Below the pieces are notes generated by a model. The model was not told the DNA's origin, did not search any database, and worked only from the letters and a program-made list of their open reading frames with translations. From Methanobacteriota archaeon (GTDB taxonomy: Archaea; Halobacteriota; Methanomicrobia; Methanomicrobiales; Methanomicrobiaceae), in NCBI GenBank assembly GCA_016841665.1, contig JAENYT010000008.1, forward strand, positions 1 to 64,000: a DNA stretch of 64,000 nt, in the 5' to 3' direction. Of this stretch, positions 37,267-46,208 are shown one piece after another. Numbering within the stretch: position 1 is the stretch's first letter; each line of letters opens with the position of its first letter. A program made the position numbers and the translations under genes.

Positions 37267-38115
37267 ATGGATCTAAGAAATTATTCGATAATTTTAATTT
37301 TTATGTCGATTATGGCAATTTTTTGTTCGGGGTGTACAGGCCAAGACGATACTCAAGTTACTTATGAATATTCATTCCAATTGAAAAGTTCTGAATTAAA
37401 GGTGGTTTTCTTCCAGAATGGTTTTTGCGACTTGACTTATCTCTATGATGGGAAAGAGGAAAATTTACATTTAAAATACGAAAGAAAGGTTTTTGGGGAT
37501 GATTTGAGCGATTCCGACTATGAAAGAATAATGGAAGATCACCGATTTATTCTTCCAGCGAGTTATCAGGAATTCCTTAAAAAAGAATATATCAAAATAA
37601 ATTACTTTGATGACATTTTTATTTTTATTGACACCGATAAGCCAAAAACGAACAATGGCCCTCAACATTTCAAGTTATATCAGTATTATTACAGCGGATT
37701 TGTTGGCGGCATCCCTAGTGAGAGTAGCGTTATAACTACGCCTGATTCAGAAATTTCCTCAGAGTTTTATTATTCCGAAAATGACTACAGAGACATTGCT
37801 ATCGAATACGTACATTACGATGCAAGGGGAAATGATCATTACAATTTAAACGATGAATACGTAATTATCTCTAATACTGGAGATATGCAAGTCAATTTAA
37901 AGGGTTGGTATATTCAAGATGCCAATTATCGGGGCTATGAATTTGGTTCGATTATCTTGAACCCTGGGAGTTCATTAGCACTATGTTCTGGTTTTGGGGA
38001 TGACTCCGATGATGTACTCTATTGGCGTTCTGAATATGCGATTTGGACAAATGAAGGTGATACAGCATCATTATACAATAGAAAAGGAGAACTAATTGAC
38101 CAATTTGCGTGGTGA
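37267..38115 (+). CDS. Lipoprotein with C-terminal lamin-tail domain
   Basis: A 282-residue lipoprotein in the insertion between the ardC halves. Signal peptide and lipobox at 1-23 (IILIFMSIMAIFCSGC). The C-terminal ~100 residues match a lamin-tail (LTD) immunoglobulin-like fold: DEYVIISNTGDMQVNLKGWY, then IILNPGSSLALCSG and NEGDTASLYNRKGELIDQF. LTD domains are typical of secreted archaeal and bacterial proteins, sometimes with nucleases, but no nuclease motif is seen. Strongly AT-rich compared with flanking ardC sequence, indicating foreign origin. Confidence 0.75.
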   Translation: MDLRNYSIILIFMSIMAIFCSGCTGQDDTQVTYEYSFQLKSSELKVVFFQNGFCDLTYLYDGKEENLHLKYERKVFGDDLSDSDYERIMEDHRFILPASYQEFLKKEYIKINYFDDIFIFIDTDKPKTNNGPQHFKLYQYYYSGFVGGIPSESSVITTPDSEISSEFYYSENDYRDIAIEYVHYDARGNDHYNLNDEYVIISNTGDMQVNLKGWYIQDANYRGYEFGSIILNPGSSLALCSGFGDDSDDVLYWRSEYAIWTNEGDTASLYNRKGELIDQFAW

Positions 38116-38240
38116 ATAATTCATATCTTTCATTACTTTCCCCTCTAATAACTTAACGACCTCTAGAATTTCCGCTGTCTAAATGAGTGCTATGCTTTTA
38201 ATGAGAGTGTAGATAATTCGCATTCTATGAGGTTATCGAG

Positions 38241-38699
38241 ATGGAGGTGGTGGGGGAGGTGGAACCGATTTCCTCCTGCGAGGAGGTCATCGCCCGCAAC
38301 CACCCAACGGTCCGTCAGGGTGAGCCTGCCTATCTCCCTGCGGCGGACGTGATCACCATGCCCGGCATGGACCGCTTCCAGTCGCCGGAGGCCTACTACG
38401 CTGCCTTCTTCCACGAGATGACGCACTGGACCGGGCACGCCTCCCGCCTCGACCGCCCGGGGATCACCGAGCCGATCCGGTTCGGGAGTGAGCGCTACAG
38501 CCGGGAGGAGCTGACTGCCGAGATGGGTGCTGCCTTCCTCGCTGCCATGACCGGGATCGACCTACCGGTGCTCGACAACGCTGCGGCCTACATCGCCGGG
38601 TGGCTGAAGCACATCGAAAACGGCTCAGCGGCCGATGTGGTCCGGGCGGCCGGGGATGCGCAACGGGCGGCGGACCTCCTGCTCGGGGCGGAGGGATGA
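38241..38699 (+). pseudogene. C-terminal zincin domain of ArdC-like antirestriction protein
   Basis: A 152-codon GC-rich frame that matches the ArdC metallopeptidase-like domain: YYAAFFHEMTHWTGHASRLD with the zinc HExxH, then ERYSREELTAEMGAAFL and AAYIAGWLKHIEN. The N-terminal DNA-binding part is at 36762. About 100 residues that normally join them are absent from both pieces, so this is not a clean insertion. The ATG at 38241 is incidental; expression would require a new promoter. Confidence 0.8.
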
Positions 38700-39153
38700 A
38701 CCCCTGCCCTGTTTTTGCGATCGGTCGGGCTTGCTCACTCGCTCCGGCGGGCCTCCACTCGCTTCGCAACACCTCCCTTGTTCTTTCCCCGGTTGATGGT
38801 CATCGCCGACGCCCTCACACTTCGCATCTCCGCTTCGCTCCGGTGCTCTGCGTGACGGCTCCTCGTGCACGCCGCCTTCGCAGACTGCTGGCGCAGACTG
38901 CTCGGCGGCTGTGTACTGGAGGGGTTGCGAACGCCGCCAGGAATATCAGGTCTGCCGCCCTTTGGCGGCACCGCTCCCTCCGGTCGCTGACCAGATAATC
39001 CGGGCGGCTGGTTTGTAATTTGTTTAGTTACCAGTTTTGTATAGAATGGGGATTGAATCTCTAATTGGTGACCTGATTATTATCGAAGCGCACTAATAAA
39101 TTTTCATCTGATAATATTCACCATCTTAGTGAATCGAAAAAAGAAAGAAAGCT
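38700..39153. other. Non-coding gap carrying a 294-bp interspersed repeat
   Basis: Everything from 38718 to 39011 is the repeat annotated separately. The remaining ~140 bases are AT-rich with no recognised feature. Confidence 0.6.
38718..39011 (+). repeat. 294-bp GC-rich interspersed repeat, copy A
   Basis: Matches 48119-48411 along its entire length with scattered differences, beginning CGATCGGTCGGGCTTGCT and ending CCGGGCGGCTGG. Small indels and lack of a shared reading frame argue against a gene. It contains several short hairpins (GCCGCC...GGCGGC). It lies directly after the ardC fragment. Confidence 0.85.
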
Positions 39154-39420
39154 TTATTCCAAGATTCTGAATTTGCCTGATGTAAGGTAACGCAAAGCTG
39201 CTTTAGCCTCGTTTTTATTATCTGGGTGGTCAATACCGCTTCCTTGAGCAATATATTCGAAATTCGTTATTACCAGTTCTGGAACAAGACCCACTCGTTC
39301 ACAATTTCTTACAGCTTGAAGAATAAAGCTCCTTACAGAATAGGTATCATTAACTCCAGAGTACGAAAGTGCGGAATAAGACTGTTTTACTGCATCAGAT
39401 AAATATGGTGTTGGATCCAT
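39154..39420 (-). CDS. Small hypothetical protein, possible partner of the gene at 39526
   Basis: An 88-residue helical protein (PYLSDAVKQSYSALSY, then IDHPDNKNEAKAALRYL). No family recognised. It follows the nuclease-like gene on the same strand after 105 AT-rich bases. Such adjacent small genes are often toxin and immunity or antitoxin pairs; that is inference. Confidence 0.5.
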   Translation of the reverse strand: MDPTPYLSDAVKQSYSALSYSGVNDTYSVRSFILQAVRNCERVGLVPELVITNFEYIAQGSGIDHPDNKNEAKAALRYLTSGKFRILE

Positions 39421-39525
39421 GTTTGGTTTTCTATAATGAAATAATTAAATAAGTATCGTTTTTGTTACGCAAAACATGAAAATCCAGGTTTTTTGTCTTG
39501 ATAATTAAAATAAGATATAATAAAA

Positions 39526-39789
39526 TTACTTTCTTTTCCGATAAATGGCATCTCTTACCCTTTCTGGATCAGGTACTTGGTCGAGTACATCGCGATCTTG
39601 AAATCTGTATTCCTTAGCACCCATTTCTCTCTGAAGAGGGGACAATTTTGCATTTCCTGTCTTGACATCGATCAATTCTCCATCGTAATCAAAATCACTC
39701 CCTCTTCCCGTACGATTGGCACCAGGGTGTGTTAATTCGTAGATATTTTCTCCTTTTCTACCTCTTGCTTGATTTTCTCTAATTCCCAT
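39526..39789 (-). CDS. Small PD-(D/E)XK-like nuclease domain protein
   Basis: An 87-residue protein with a compact nuclease-like signature: GSDFDYDGELIDVKTG gives Asp on one strand and a D-V-K on the next, followed by a KLSPLQREM helix with a Gln, as in PD-(D/E)XK toxins and resolvases. It is short for a stand-alone nuclease. The upstream part (ENIYELTHPGANRTGRG) is typical of toxin C-termini. Could be the released tip of a larger toxin. Confidence 0.55.
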   Translation of the reverse strand: MGIRENQARGRKGENIYELTHPGANRTGRGSDFDYDGELIDVKTGNAKLSPLQREMGAKEYRFQDRDVLDQVPDPERVRDAIYRKRK

Positions 39790-39913
39790 AAATAGACCAT
39801 TAATGAATAGGAAAATATATTTTTTGATTTAAATCGATCAAATATTGGTAAAATATTCGTCTCTTATTAGCAAGGGTTGAAAAATCTCAAGATAACGATA
39901 GTACATAATCCGA

Positions 39914-40015
39914 ATGTGATGGGATCGATTTGAACCCGCTTACTCTTGCGAGATCGGATCTTGAGTCCGACGCCGTTGACTTGTTTGAACTCCAATGCCT
40001 GCATCCCGCATTTTC
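39914..40015 (-). pseudogene. Degenerate tRNA-Leu(CAA)-like sequence
   Basis: On the minus strand a perfect 5-bp anticodon stem TCGGA/TCCGA encloses the loop CTCAAGA (anticodon CAA). A class-II variable arm CTC-GCAA-GAG and a T-loop GGGTTCAAATC follow. The T-stem and acceptor stem do not pair properly (for instance GCGGG against CGATC), and the D-arm is irregular, so this is likely a tRNA remnant or an attachment-site scar. Confidence 0.4.
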
Positions 40016-40075
40016 CATTCCCTAGTTTCTTCGGAGCATTCGGGACTTTTCGGAGTTAGATGTATACTGGGCGAT

Positions 40076-40123
40076 TGAGTGACACTCAGTTGGTGGCGCA
40101 TTTCCTCACTGCGAGTGGTGAGG
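40076..40123 (+). other. Two adjacent perfect hairpins ahead of the DUF6508 gene
   Basis: TGAGTG-A-CACTCA (40076-40088) and CCTCAC (40104-40109) with GTGAGG (40118-40123). They lie about 85-130 bases before the next ATG in an otherwise gene-free 419-base gap; they could be a leader structure or regulator site. Function unknown. Confidence 0.35.
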
Positions 40124-40208
40124 AGGTCTGTCCTGTTTCGTGCTCAGGATAATCCAAATAAGTTTTACAAGGAGACGATAATGTGTTATTATCTAAGAGG
40201 ATTACGAA

Positions 40209-40631
40209 ATGGCTGATATCCCGGGTTTGTACGACGAATCGGAACCACTTTTGCCAGAAGACCTAAACGCAATCCTGAAATTTCTCCCGCAATTTGAACA
40301 CCCGGACTGTTCACCTGGTTCTGTCGTTGCCGAAGAAGGGCACTTTCCGTGGTTTGATTACAGCCATTCTGTCGATGAATTTGTGCAGTCTCTCTATCAA
40401 CATAAATTCATTGTCATATTCGACTGGTCAAGCTGGCAGGACGAAGCCATCGAATACTACAACAATCCGGAACGACTTTCGAACGCCGATCTGCCGAAAA
40501 TAAGGAGGATTTTGACTCTGCATGTGCGTAAGGAACGGTTCTGTGAGGGGCATCTCGAAGAAATGTTTGAATCGGGCCATATTGTCGCTGTATTACGACG
40601 TCTTCAGGATATTGCCGAGACTTGTGAATAA
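40209..40631 (+). CDS. DUF6508-family protein
   Basis: A 140-residue acidic protein matching the DUF6508 pattern: LKFLPQFEHPD, FPWFDYSHSVDEFVQSLYQH, VIFDWSSWQDEAIEYY, and LTLHVRKERFCEGHLEEMFESGHIVAVLRRL. The family is common in bacteria and archaea, often near defence and toxin-antitoxin genes; no activity is known. It is monocistronic, 99 bases ahead of the next gene. Confidence 0.75.
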   Translation: MADIPGLYDESEPLLPEDLNAILKFLPQFEHPDCSPGSVVAEEGHFPWFDYSHSVDEFVQSLYQHKFIVIFDWSSWQDEAIEYYNNPERLSNADLPKIRRILTLHVRKERFCEGHLEEMFESGHIVAVLRRLQDIAETCE

Positions 40632-40730
40632 TATCCTGCTTAATGAAGTCTCCAAGAATCGAGAACCATAAGCATTGATGGGTGCTAATTGTCGGTATTT
40701 TTTAATTGATCAGGCCAAATCCTGTTTTGA

Positions 40731-41447
40731 ATGAACCTCACAATACCCCAGCCACAGGAGGTCGCACGGCTCCTCGCAGATCTCAATTTTCCCGATCTCT
40801 ATACAAGCTATGAGTGGAAGGGGGATGTATGGGAGAAAGGGTTTCCCGACCTCTTCCGCCTCGAGCAGGAGATCTCAAACGCCGCACGGCAATACTCGCT
40901 GGGCAAGCAGCATCTGTTACAGATTGCAACGTGGGGGAGGTATCCCAATCCGAAAAAGATCGATTGTAATGAGCCAATAAAGATCACTCTCTACAGCAAC
41001 GATGCACCTGCTGAATGGCTGTGGAGAGAACCGGGAAATGCGGTATGGATCATCGAGGGCCAGACCCGGGGCCTTGGACCTACCTACAGCAGCAAAGTCC
41101 TCCACTTTGCCGTCCCGCAGGTCTTTGGTGCCCTTGATACAAGACTCGTTCGAACCTTCGGCCAAGGAGATCCGGAAGCCCAGCGTTATTCACTCCTTGA
41201 TCTTGAAGTTACCCGGTCCGGGAAACGGTGGGCAATTCCTTCCACACAGATCAATTGGCCCGGCGAATATGAAACTTGGACAGGAATTCTCAATTACATT
41301 GCATCTGAACTCAATGAAAAGAAAATCTCCTGCCCACATCCGCAGAAGTATTATGATTCGGAACTGCGGGAGGAAGGTGTCTGGCTTCCGGCAGATGTGG
41401 AAACAGCGCTTTTCAGTTATGCATCGCAAATTGTTGCAGAACAATAA
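40731..41447 (+). CDS. Hypothetical protein with HhH-GPD-like motif
   Basis: A 238-residue soluble protein. The central motif SSKVLHFAVPQVFGALDTRLV (about 122-142, quoted in part) resembles the glycosylase-like helix-strand found in defence-island proteins and in the gene at 28271. The C-terminal half has TQINWPGEYETWTGILNYI. A catalytic Lys or Asp cannot be assigned. Unrecognised otherwise. Confidence 0.55.
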   Translation: MNLTIPQPQEVARLLADLNFPDLYTSYEWKGDVWEKGFPDLFRLEQEISNAARQYSLGKQHLLQIATWGRYPNPKKIDCNEPIKITLYSNDAPAEWLWREPGNAVWIIEGQTRGLGPTYSSKVLHFAVPQVFGALDTRLVRTFGQGDPEAQRYSLLDLEVTRSGKRWAIPSTQINWPGEYETWTGILNYIASELNEKKISCPHPQKYYDSELREEGVWLPADVETALFSYASQIVAEQ

Positions 41448-41520
41448 TTACTCATGCCTGTAGGAGCAGCCTCATTCTCCCGGCAAAAGGGTTAATTTCT
41501 ACGTGCGGAGACATCAGAAC

Positions 41521-41883
41521 ATGAAAGAGTGGATCAAAGACACACTGGTCCTCGGCACATTCCTCTGGCTGATCGGGTATCTTGCATCGATCGTGCTGTT
41601 CTTCACACCATTTGTGGGAATAATGGGGTGGATCCTGACGGCCATCTTCACGCCGGTCACTATCGCAATAACATGGTGGTGGTTCAGGCCACGGCACCTT
41701 CCACTCATCTATTTCGTAAAAGTGGGAATATTGTGGGTTGTGATCGCAGTGGTGCTCGATTACCTGTTTATCGTTCTGCTGTTCCAGACCACCTACTACA
41801 GCCCTCACGTGTTTCTCTACTATGCCCTCACCTTCCTGATCCCGGTGGGCATCGGCCTTTACCTGACACGGGCTCGAGGATAA
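41521..41883 (+). CDS. Small four-helix membrane protein
   Basis: A 120-residue protein with four hydrophobic helices (LVLGTFLWLIGYLASIVLFF, GIMGWILTAIFTPVTIAI, VGILWVVIAVVLDYLFIVLL, VFLYYALTFLIPVGIGLYL). ATG 41521 is 18 bases inside an open frame and follows TCAGAAC. Function unknown. Confidence 0.65.
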   Translation: MKEWIKDTLVLGTFLWLIGYLASIVLFFTPFVGIMGWILTAIFTPVTIAITWWWFRPRHLPLIYFVKVGILWVVIAVVLDYLFIVLLFQTTYYSPHVFLYYALTFLIPVGIGLYLTRARG

Positions 41884-42003
41884 CTGGTGGTAAAGTGGAG
41901 GTGAAGAGCTGTTTATTCACCCGCTCTCGCAGATTTCTTGTGGCATTGAGTTGGTGAAAATCAAATCATATCGCCTTTTATAAACCCAGACAAATCACCC
42001 TAC

Positions 42004-43146
42004 ATGCAGGGCGAAATATTTCTCCTGCAGAGTGATGAGGAACTCGTGGAGATGAAGGAGAAGGCATACGATTCGGAAGACCTCCTCCAAAAATTACTCG
42101 CCGACTATCCCAAATTGCTCGCAGGAAACCAGATAGATCCCGTAAATCCCCGACGGTGGCTATTGATCGACAGGGAGCTTGGCATCCCGGACCAGGAGAA
42201 TGGCAGTGACCGCTGGTCGCTTGACCATCTCTTTATTGACCATGAGGCGGTGCCGACCCTCGTAGAAGTGAAACGCAGCACCGATACCCGGGCCCGGAGG
42301 GAAGTGGTGGCCCAGATGCTTGATTATGCAGCCAATTCAGTTCAGTACTGGGATATCAATCAAATTGCCACGATTTATGAAAAAGGCTGCCATGCACGTG
42401 CGGTTGATCCCGAGAAAGTTCTCGCTGAATTTCTCAACGATGAGTTTGAGCCCGGTGAATTCTGGGAAGCTGTTGCGACGAACCTCAGGCAGGGCAAGAT
42501 CCGGATGATATTCGTGGCAGATGCCATTTCGCCCGAACTCCTGAGAATTGTTGAGTTTCTCAATGAACAGATGTCCCCTGCAGAGGTGCTGGCGATCGAT
42601 GTCAAGCTCTACGAAGGCCAGAATCTCAAAACCCTGGTGTCAAGAGTGCTCGGGAACACGATGCGGGCAGTGGACAAAAAAACAGGGAAAAGACTCACTA
42701 AAAAATGGGATCGGGAATCGCTTCTCAATCAAATCTCTAATGATGGCGACGAAGGAGAAGAAGACGTTGCAGTGAAGATTCTCGACTGGATGGATTCTCA
42801 GAGATATCGGATAGAGTACGGAACAGGAGCAGTTACGGGGAGCGGGAGATTGGGTTTCATGGCGAACGGACAATTATGCAAACCATTCATTCTCTACGGT
42901 AATGGATCTATGGCGGTGCAGTTTGATAATCTAAAATATAAATTTCCCCCATTTGAAGAAGAAGAATGGCGCAGAAAACTTCTCTCGATGCTCAATGCGA
43001 TCCCAGACATCAATTTGCCGGAAGATAAAATTGACACATACCCGAGCTTTGATCTCTTCGCCCTTGCCGATCCGAAATATTTAGCACAATTTTTTGCAGT
43101 TTTCCAGTGGATTGAGACTACGATAAAAGAACAAACAAGGGAATGA
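42004..43146 (+). CDS. DUF91-like PD-(D/E)XK nuclease-family protein
   Basis: A 380-residue protein. The nuclease-like core is at about 70-110: LDHLFIDHEAVPTLVEVKRS gives the Asp and the ExK pair, followed by a helix with the Gln of VAQMLDYA. The C-terminal half (250-380) contains a predicted DNA-binding region (KILDWMDSQRYRIEYGTGAV). Proteins of this kind (DUF91/NucS-like, or effector nucleases) cut or bind DNA. It is convergent with the helicase-HEAT gene, 232 bases apart, and could act with it. A TATA-like CTTTTATAAA lies about 30 bases before the start. Confidence 0.7.
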   Translation: MQGEIFLLQSDEELVEMKEKAYDSEDLLQKLLADYPKLLAGNQIDPVNPRRWLLIDRELGIPDQENGSDRWSLDHLFIDHEAVPTLVEVKRSTDTRARREVVAQMLDYAANSVQYWDINQIATIYEKGCHARAVDPEKVLAEFLNDEFEPGEFWEAVATNLRQGKIRMIFVADAISPELLRIVEFLNEQMSPAEVLAIDVKLYEGQNLKTLVSRVLGNTMRAVDKKTGKRLTKKWDRESLLNQISNDGDEGEEDVAVKILDWMDSQRYRIEYGTGAVTGSGRLGFMANGQLCKPFILYGNGSMAVQFDNLKYKFPPFEEEEWRRKLLSMLNAIPDINLPEDKIDTYPSFDLFALADPKYLAQFFAVFQWIETTIKEQTRE

Positions 43147-43378
43147 TCGATTCAAACCTTCCCTGATGTCTCCCTCATTTTTTCTCAAATTTCTTATCGA
43201 AAATCATCTGAATCGCATTAGGTTTGGATACGATGTCCTGCTTTTTGTCCTAAATTGTAGCCGCCAAGTCCTCTATTAGAAAACCACACTGGTCGAACGG
43301 TTATTCGAGGTTGGGATGTTGATCGTGTGACATTGTTTGCAAATGTGGGGCCTAAGGGAGCATTTCACTGTTCGAACT

Positions 43379-46045
43379 CTAATCCCTCAACTTTTCCAGG
43401 GCCTTCAACACAGCCTTTTGCACCTTCGGATTACGATCCCGCTGCCTTATTGTCAGGGCCAAACGGGCACGGGGATCTCCGATATCACCGAGGGCCTGTG
43501 CAGCTTTTTGGCGGATCGCCGAGGAGGAATGGTGCAGGCACTGGATCAAGGGGTCCACCGCTCTCCGGTCACCAATTCGTCCCAGTGCACCGACGACCTG
43601 CTTTTTCACCTCCTGATCCCGGGTGCTCAACAAACAGATGAGCGGCTCGACCGCCGCACTTCCTTCACGGACTAACACGGAGATGGCCCGGTCACGATCG
43701 CTTTGTGAAGGATTATCCTCGAGCATTTTTATGAATAAGGGGATTTTTCCGGAACTACGAGCAGCAGGGGATGCGAGAGCAGAACTCTCATGAGATTCTA
43801 TACTGGACCCAGGAATCCCCTGAGGCGTGATTGCGTTGCTGGTGACATTTCCGTAGCGTTTTAGCAGGATCCGAATCATACCCGGATCTCTTTCTCCAAT
43901 AATGAGAAGCCAGCGGTGGCTAGGAATATCGAGCATCATTTCATCGCCATATGCGGATCGAAGGAGTTCTGCCCAGTTTTCATCGGTCAGATAATCAAGA
44001 ATCCTACCCAAGAGCTCGAAGAGCTTTGCCTGGGCCTCCGGGTGGATTGCATCGACGATGTTCTGGATTTTGATTGTGCCGAAATCATCGGTGGTCAGCG
44101 ATTCATAGTCAGAGAAGTACTGGCTGATAGCGCCCTCGGACAGCCTCTCAAACGCAGCGAATTCCTCTGATTCATCGACGACCTCCTCGATGGGGATACC
44201 CATTTTCAGTGCCACATCCGTGATCCAGGCCAGGTCGTTCTGGTAGGTAAACGAATCCTCTGACACGAGGTAGTTCCTAGGAACCGCCACGAAATGGTGA
44301 AAGATCGGCTGCTTGTTCGGTCGGTTTCTCAGGATACGCCCCAGGCGCTGTATGAGCTGGAGTTCGGTCTTTGAGGCAGCGACATTGATGCCGATCTCCG
44401 CATCGGGGATATCGATACCCTCATCCAGCATCTTCGGGGCGATCAGGACGCCGTGTTTGCTGGCCCTGAACCGCTGGAGTGTGTGGGCAACCATTTCAGG
44501 TTTCAGGTTCGAATGAACGAGGAAGGACGGCACCGAGCGGGAGAGGCGTGCAGCGATCCGTTCACAGCTGGCAATATCCATCGCAAAGAGGACGCACTTG
44601 TGGGTGGCGGCCACCTTTTCTGCAAGATCGATGGCGTGTGCGATCTTTGGCGAAGAGCGGTGAATCACCCAGCGCCGTTTATTCACAAGGCCGATCAAGT
44701 GGCTCCACTCCTCAGGAATTGTGTCATTCCGGTAGCGGAGCTCCTTCATCAGGCGGACAAAGTCCCCGATGTGTTCAAATCGATTGTACCGGTTTCTGGA
44801 AAGGCTCCGGATTGTTTGCTGCTGGGTGGCGTTGATATAGCCCAGAAGATTGGTGATTTTTTCTGTGATGGAGGCAAATTCGGTCTCTTCGGGAATGTCC
44901 AGGAATGTCTTGTGGATGACCAGCTTGAACTCGGGGATGATGCCATCCTTCCGTGCATCGGTGAGTGAATAGGTAAACACCGGTCCGCCCAGGTACCGAT
45001 CCAGGACCTCGATTCTCTCTCTGCCCTCGACGGTTGCGGAGAGGCCCATCTTCCAGCGGCAAGGGACGTTGAGCGCGTGCCTGAACTTGAGGCCGGCTCC
45101 GTGGTGCACTTCATCCACGATGAGGAGATCGGTGTAGTACTTGTCGGGATCTCGCAGGACTTTCTGGATCGTGGCGAAGGAGAACACAAACTTCCCTTGG
45201 AACGAGAGGGGCTGGGTGTAGTCGTCATCGGGATCCCCGATGAACCCCAGCTTTTCGATGACCTCGCGCCGCCACTGGTTGAGGATTGCCCGCGAATGGC
45301 AGAGCACGAGCACGCGAAGACTGCCCATCACAGAATAGAGATGATACGCCGATGCTAGGCCCACGAGGGTCTTTCCGGTTGCCGTTGCCATCTGCACGAT
45401 TCCTTTTCCCCCGGCGCTGATCCACTGCTCACGGGCGCGGATCTGGTGCTTCCACAGGGGAAGGAGAATCTCCGGGTTCTCAGTTACTTCCCTCAGTTCG
45501 GCATCGGAATCGGGCCATACATCGAGGAACGCTTCCCATGCCTCCGCTCGTTTCAGGCCGAGGAAGAGTTCCATTACAAAGAGCGAGCTACCCGCAGAGA
45601 ACAGCCGGGACACTTCATCAATCGCTGACGGAGAATAGCCAATTTTGATTCCGATTTTTTTAAGGATCTGGAGCTTCTGGATCTCAGGAAAGGAATGGAG
45701 GTCCTGCACGAGGCGCCGGCGGAATGTGGAAAATTCGGACCTTGGATCTGCCGCATCAGGTTCCTCTGGCAGGTGTTCGGAAAGAACCGCTGCAGACATC
45801 TCTGCGACATACTCCTCCAGTAGGCCATAGGCGGGGCCGGTTGTTTCCAGTTGGGGGACAAAGAGCGTCCGCTGAAAGGTGCGGAGGTGGTATTCGTTGT
45901 CGTAGTGGTTGAGGAGTTCTTCATCTGCAAGGCTCAGGGCCACAGGAGCGGAATGTGCATCCAGCTTGTTGGTTTTGAAATAGGGGAACGTGAAACGCTC
46001 AGGATGGTTGAGGTATTCCAGTTCGTATTCAGAAAAACGCTTCAT
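43379..46045 (-). CDS. SF2 helicase with C-terminal HEAT repeats
   Basis: An 888-residue protein from ATG 46045 (a longer frame from 46087 has no support). Residues ~200-620 contain SF2/ResIII helicase motifs: ATATGKT (Walker A), LIVDEVHHG (DEVH box), GLSATVEGRER, and QLIQRLGRILRN (motif VI). The N-terminal ~190 residues lack a known domain. The last ~130 residues are HEAT repeats (PLICLLSTRDQEVKKQVVGA, RIGDRRAVDPLI). The helicase resembles those of type III restriction or DISARM/BREX BrxH groups, but with HEAT repeats in place of a nuclease. It is the third HEAT gene in the window. Confidence 0.82.
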   Translation of the reverse strand: MKRFSEYELEYLNHPERFTFPYFKTNKLDAHSAPVALSLADEELLNHYDNEYHLRTFQRTLFVPQLETTGPAYGLLEEYVAEMSAAVLSEHLPEEPDAADPRSEFSTFRRRLVQDLHSFPEIQKLQILKKIGIKIGYSPSAIDEVSRLFSAGSSLFVMELFLGLKRAEAWEAFLDVWPDSDAELREVTENPEILLPLWKHQIRAREQWISAGGKGIVQMATATGKTLVGLASAYHLYSVMGSLRVLVLCHSRAILNQWRREVIEKLGFIGDPDDDYTQPLSFQGKFVFSFATIQKVLRDPDKYYTDLLIVDEVHHGAGLKFRHALNVPCRWKMGLSATVEGRERIEVLDRYLGGPVFTYSLTDARKDGIIPEFKLVIHKTFLDIPEETEFASITEKITNLLGYINATQQQTIRSLSRNRYNRFEHIGDFVRLMKELRYRNDTIPEEWSHLIGLVNKRRWVIHRSSPKIAHAIDLAEKVAATHKCVLFAMDIASCERIAARLSRSVPSFLVHSNLKPEMVAHTLQRFRASKHGVLIAPKMLDEGIDIPDAEIGINVAASKTELQLIQRLGRILRNRPNKQPIFHHFVAVPRNYLVSEDSFTYQNDLAWITDVALKMGIPIEEVVDESEEFAAFERLSEGAISQYFSDYESLTTDDFGTIKIQNIVDAIHPEAQAKLFELLGRILDYLTDENWAELLRSAYGDEMMLDIPSHRWLLIIGERDPGMIRILLKRYGNVTSNAITPQGIPGSSIESHESSALASPAARSSGKIPLFIKMLEDNPSQSDRDRAISVLVREGSAAVEPLICLLSTRDQEVKKQVVGALGRIGDRRAVDPLIQCLHHSSSAIRQKAAQALGDIGDPRARLALTIRQRDRNPKVQKAVLKALEKLRD

Positions 46046-46208
46046 TATTGAACTCCGTCGGATCCACCCATTTGCAATTCTATTCAACTGTTATATCGAG
46101 AATAAACTCAATTTTTCATCTTTATGTAAATATTCGGTTCTCTATGACATTTTTTGAAATATAAAAGCAAAAGATTTATCCTTTTTTAAATTGGTGCCTT
46201 TTTATCGA

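Noticed and set aside
38464-38998. Open frames on both strands across the GC-rich repeat
   Set aside because: They arise from the repeat itself; frames are not conserved between copies A and B because of indels.
40021-40200. Structured RNA such as RNase P or SRP RNA
   Set aside because: The hairpins are present but none of the conserved motifs of those RNAs could be recognised.
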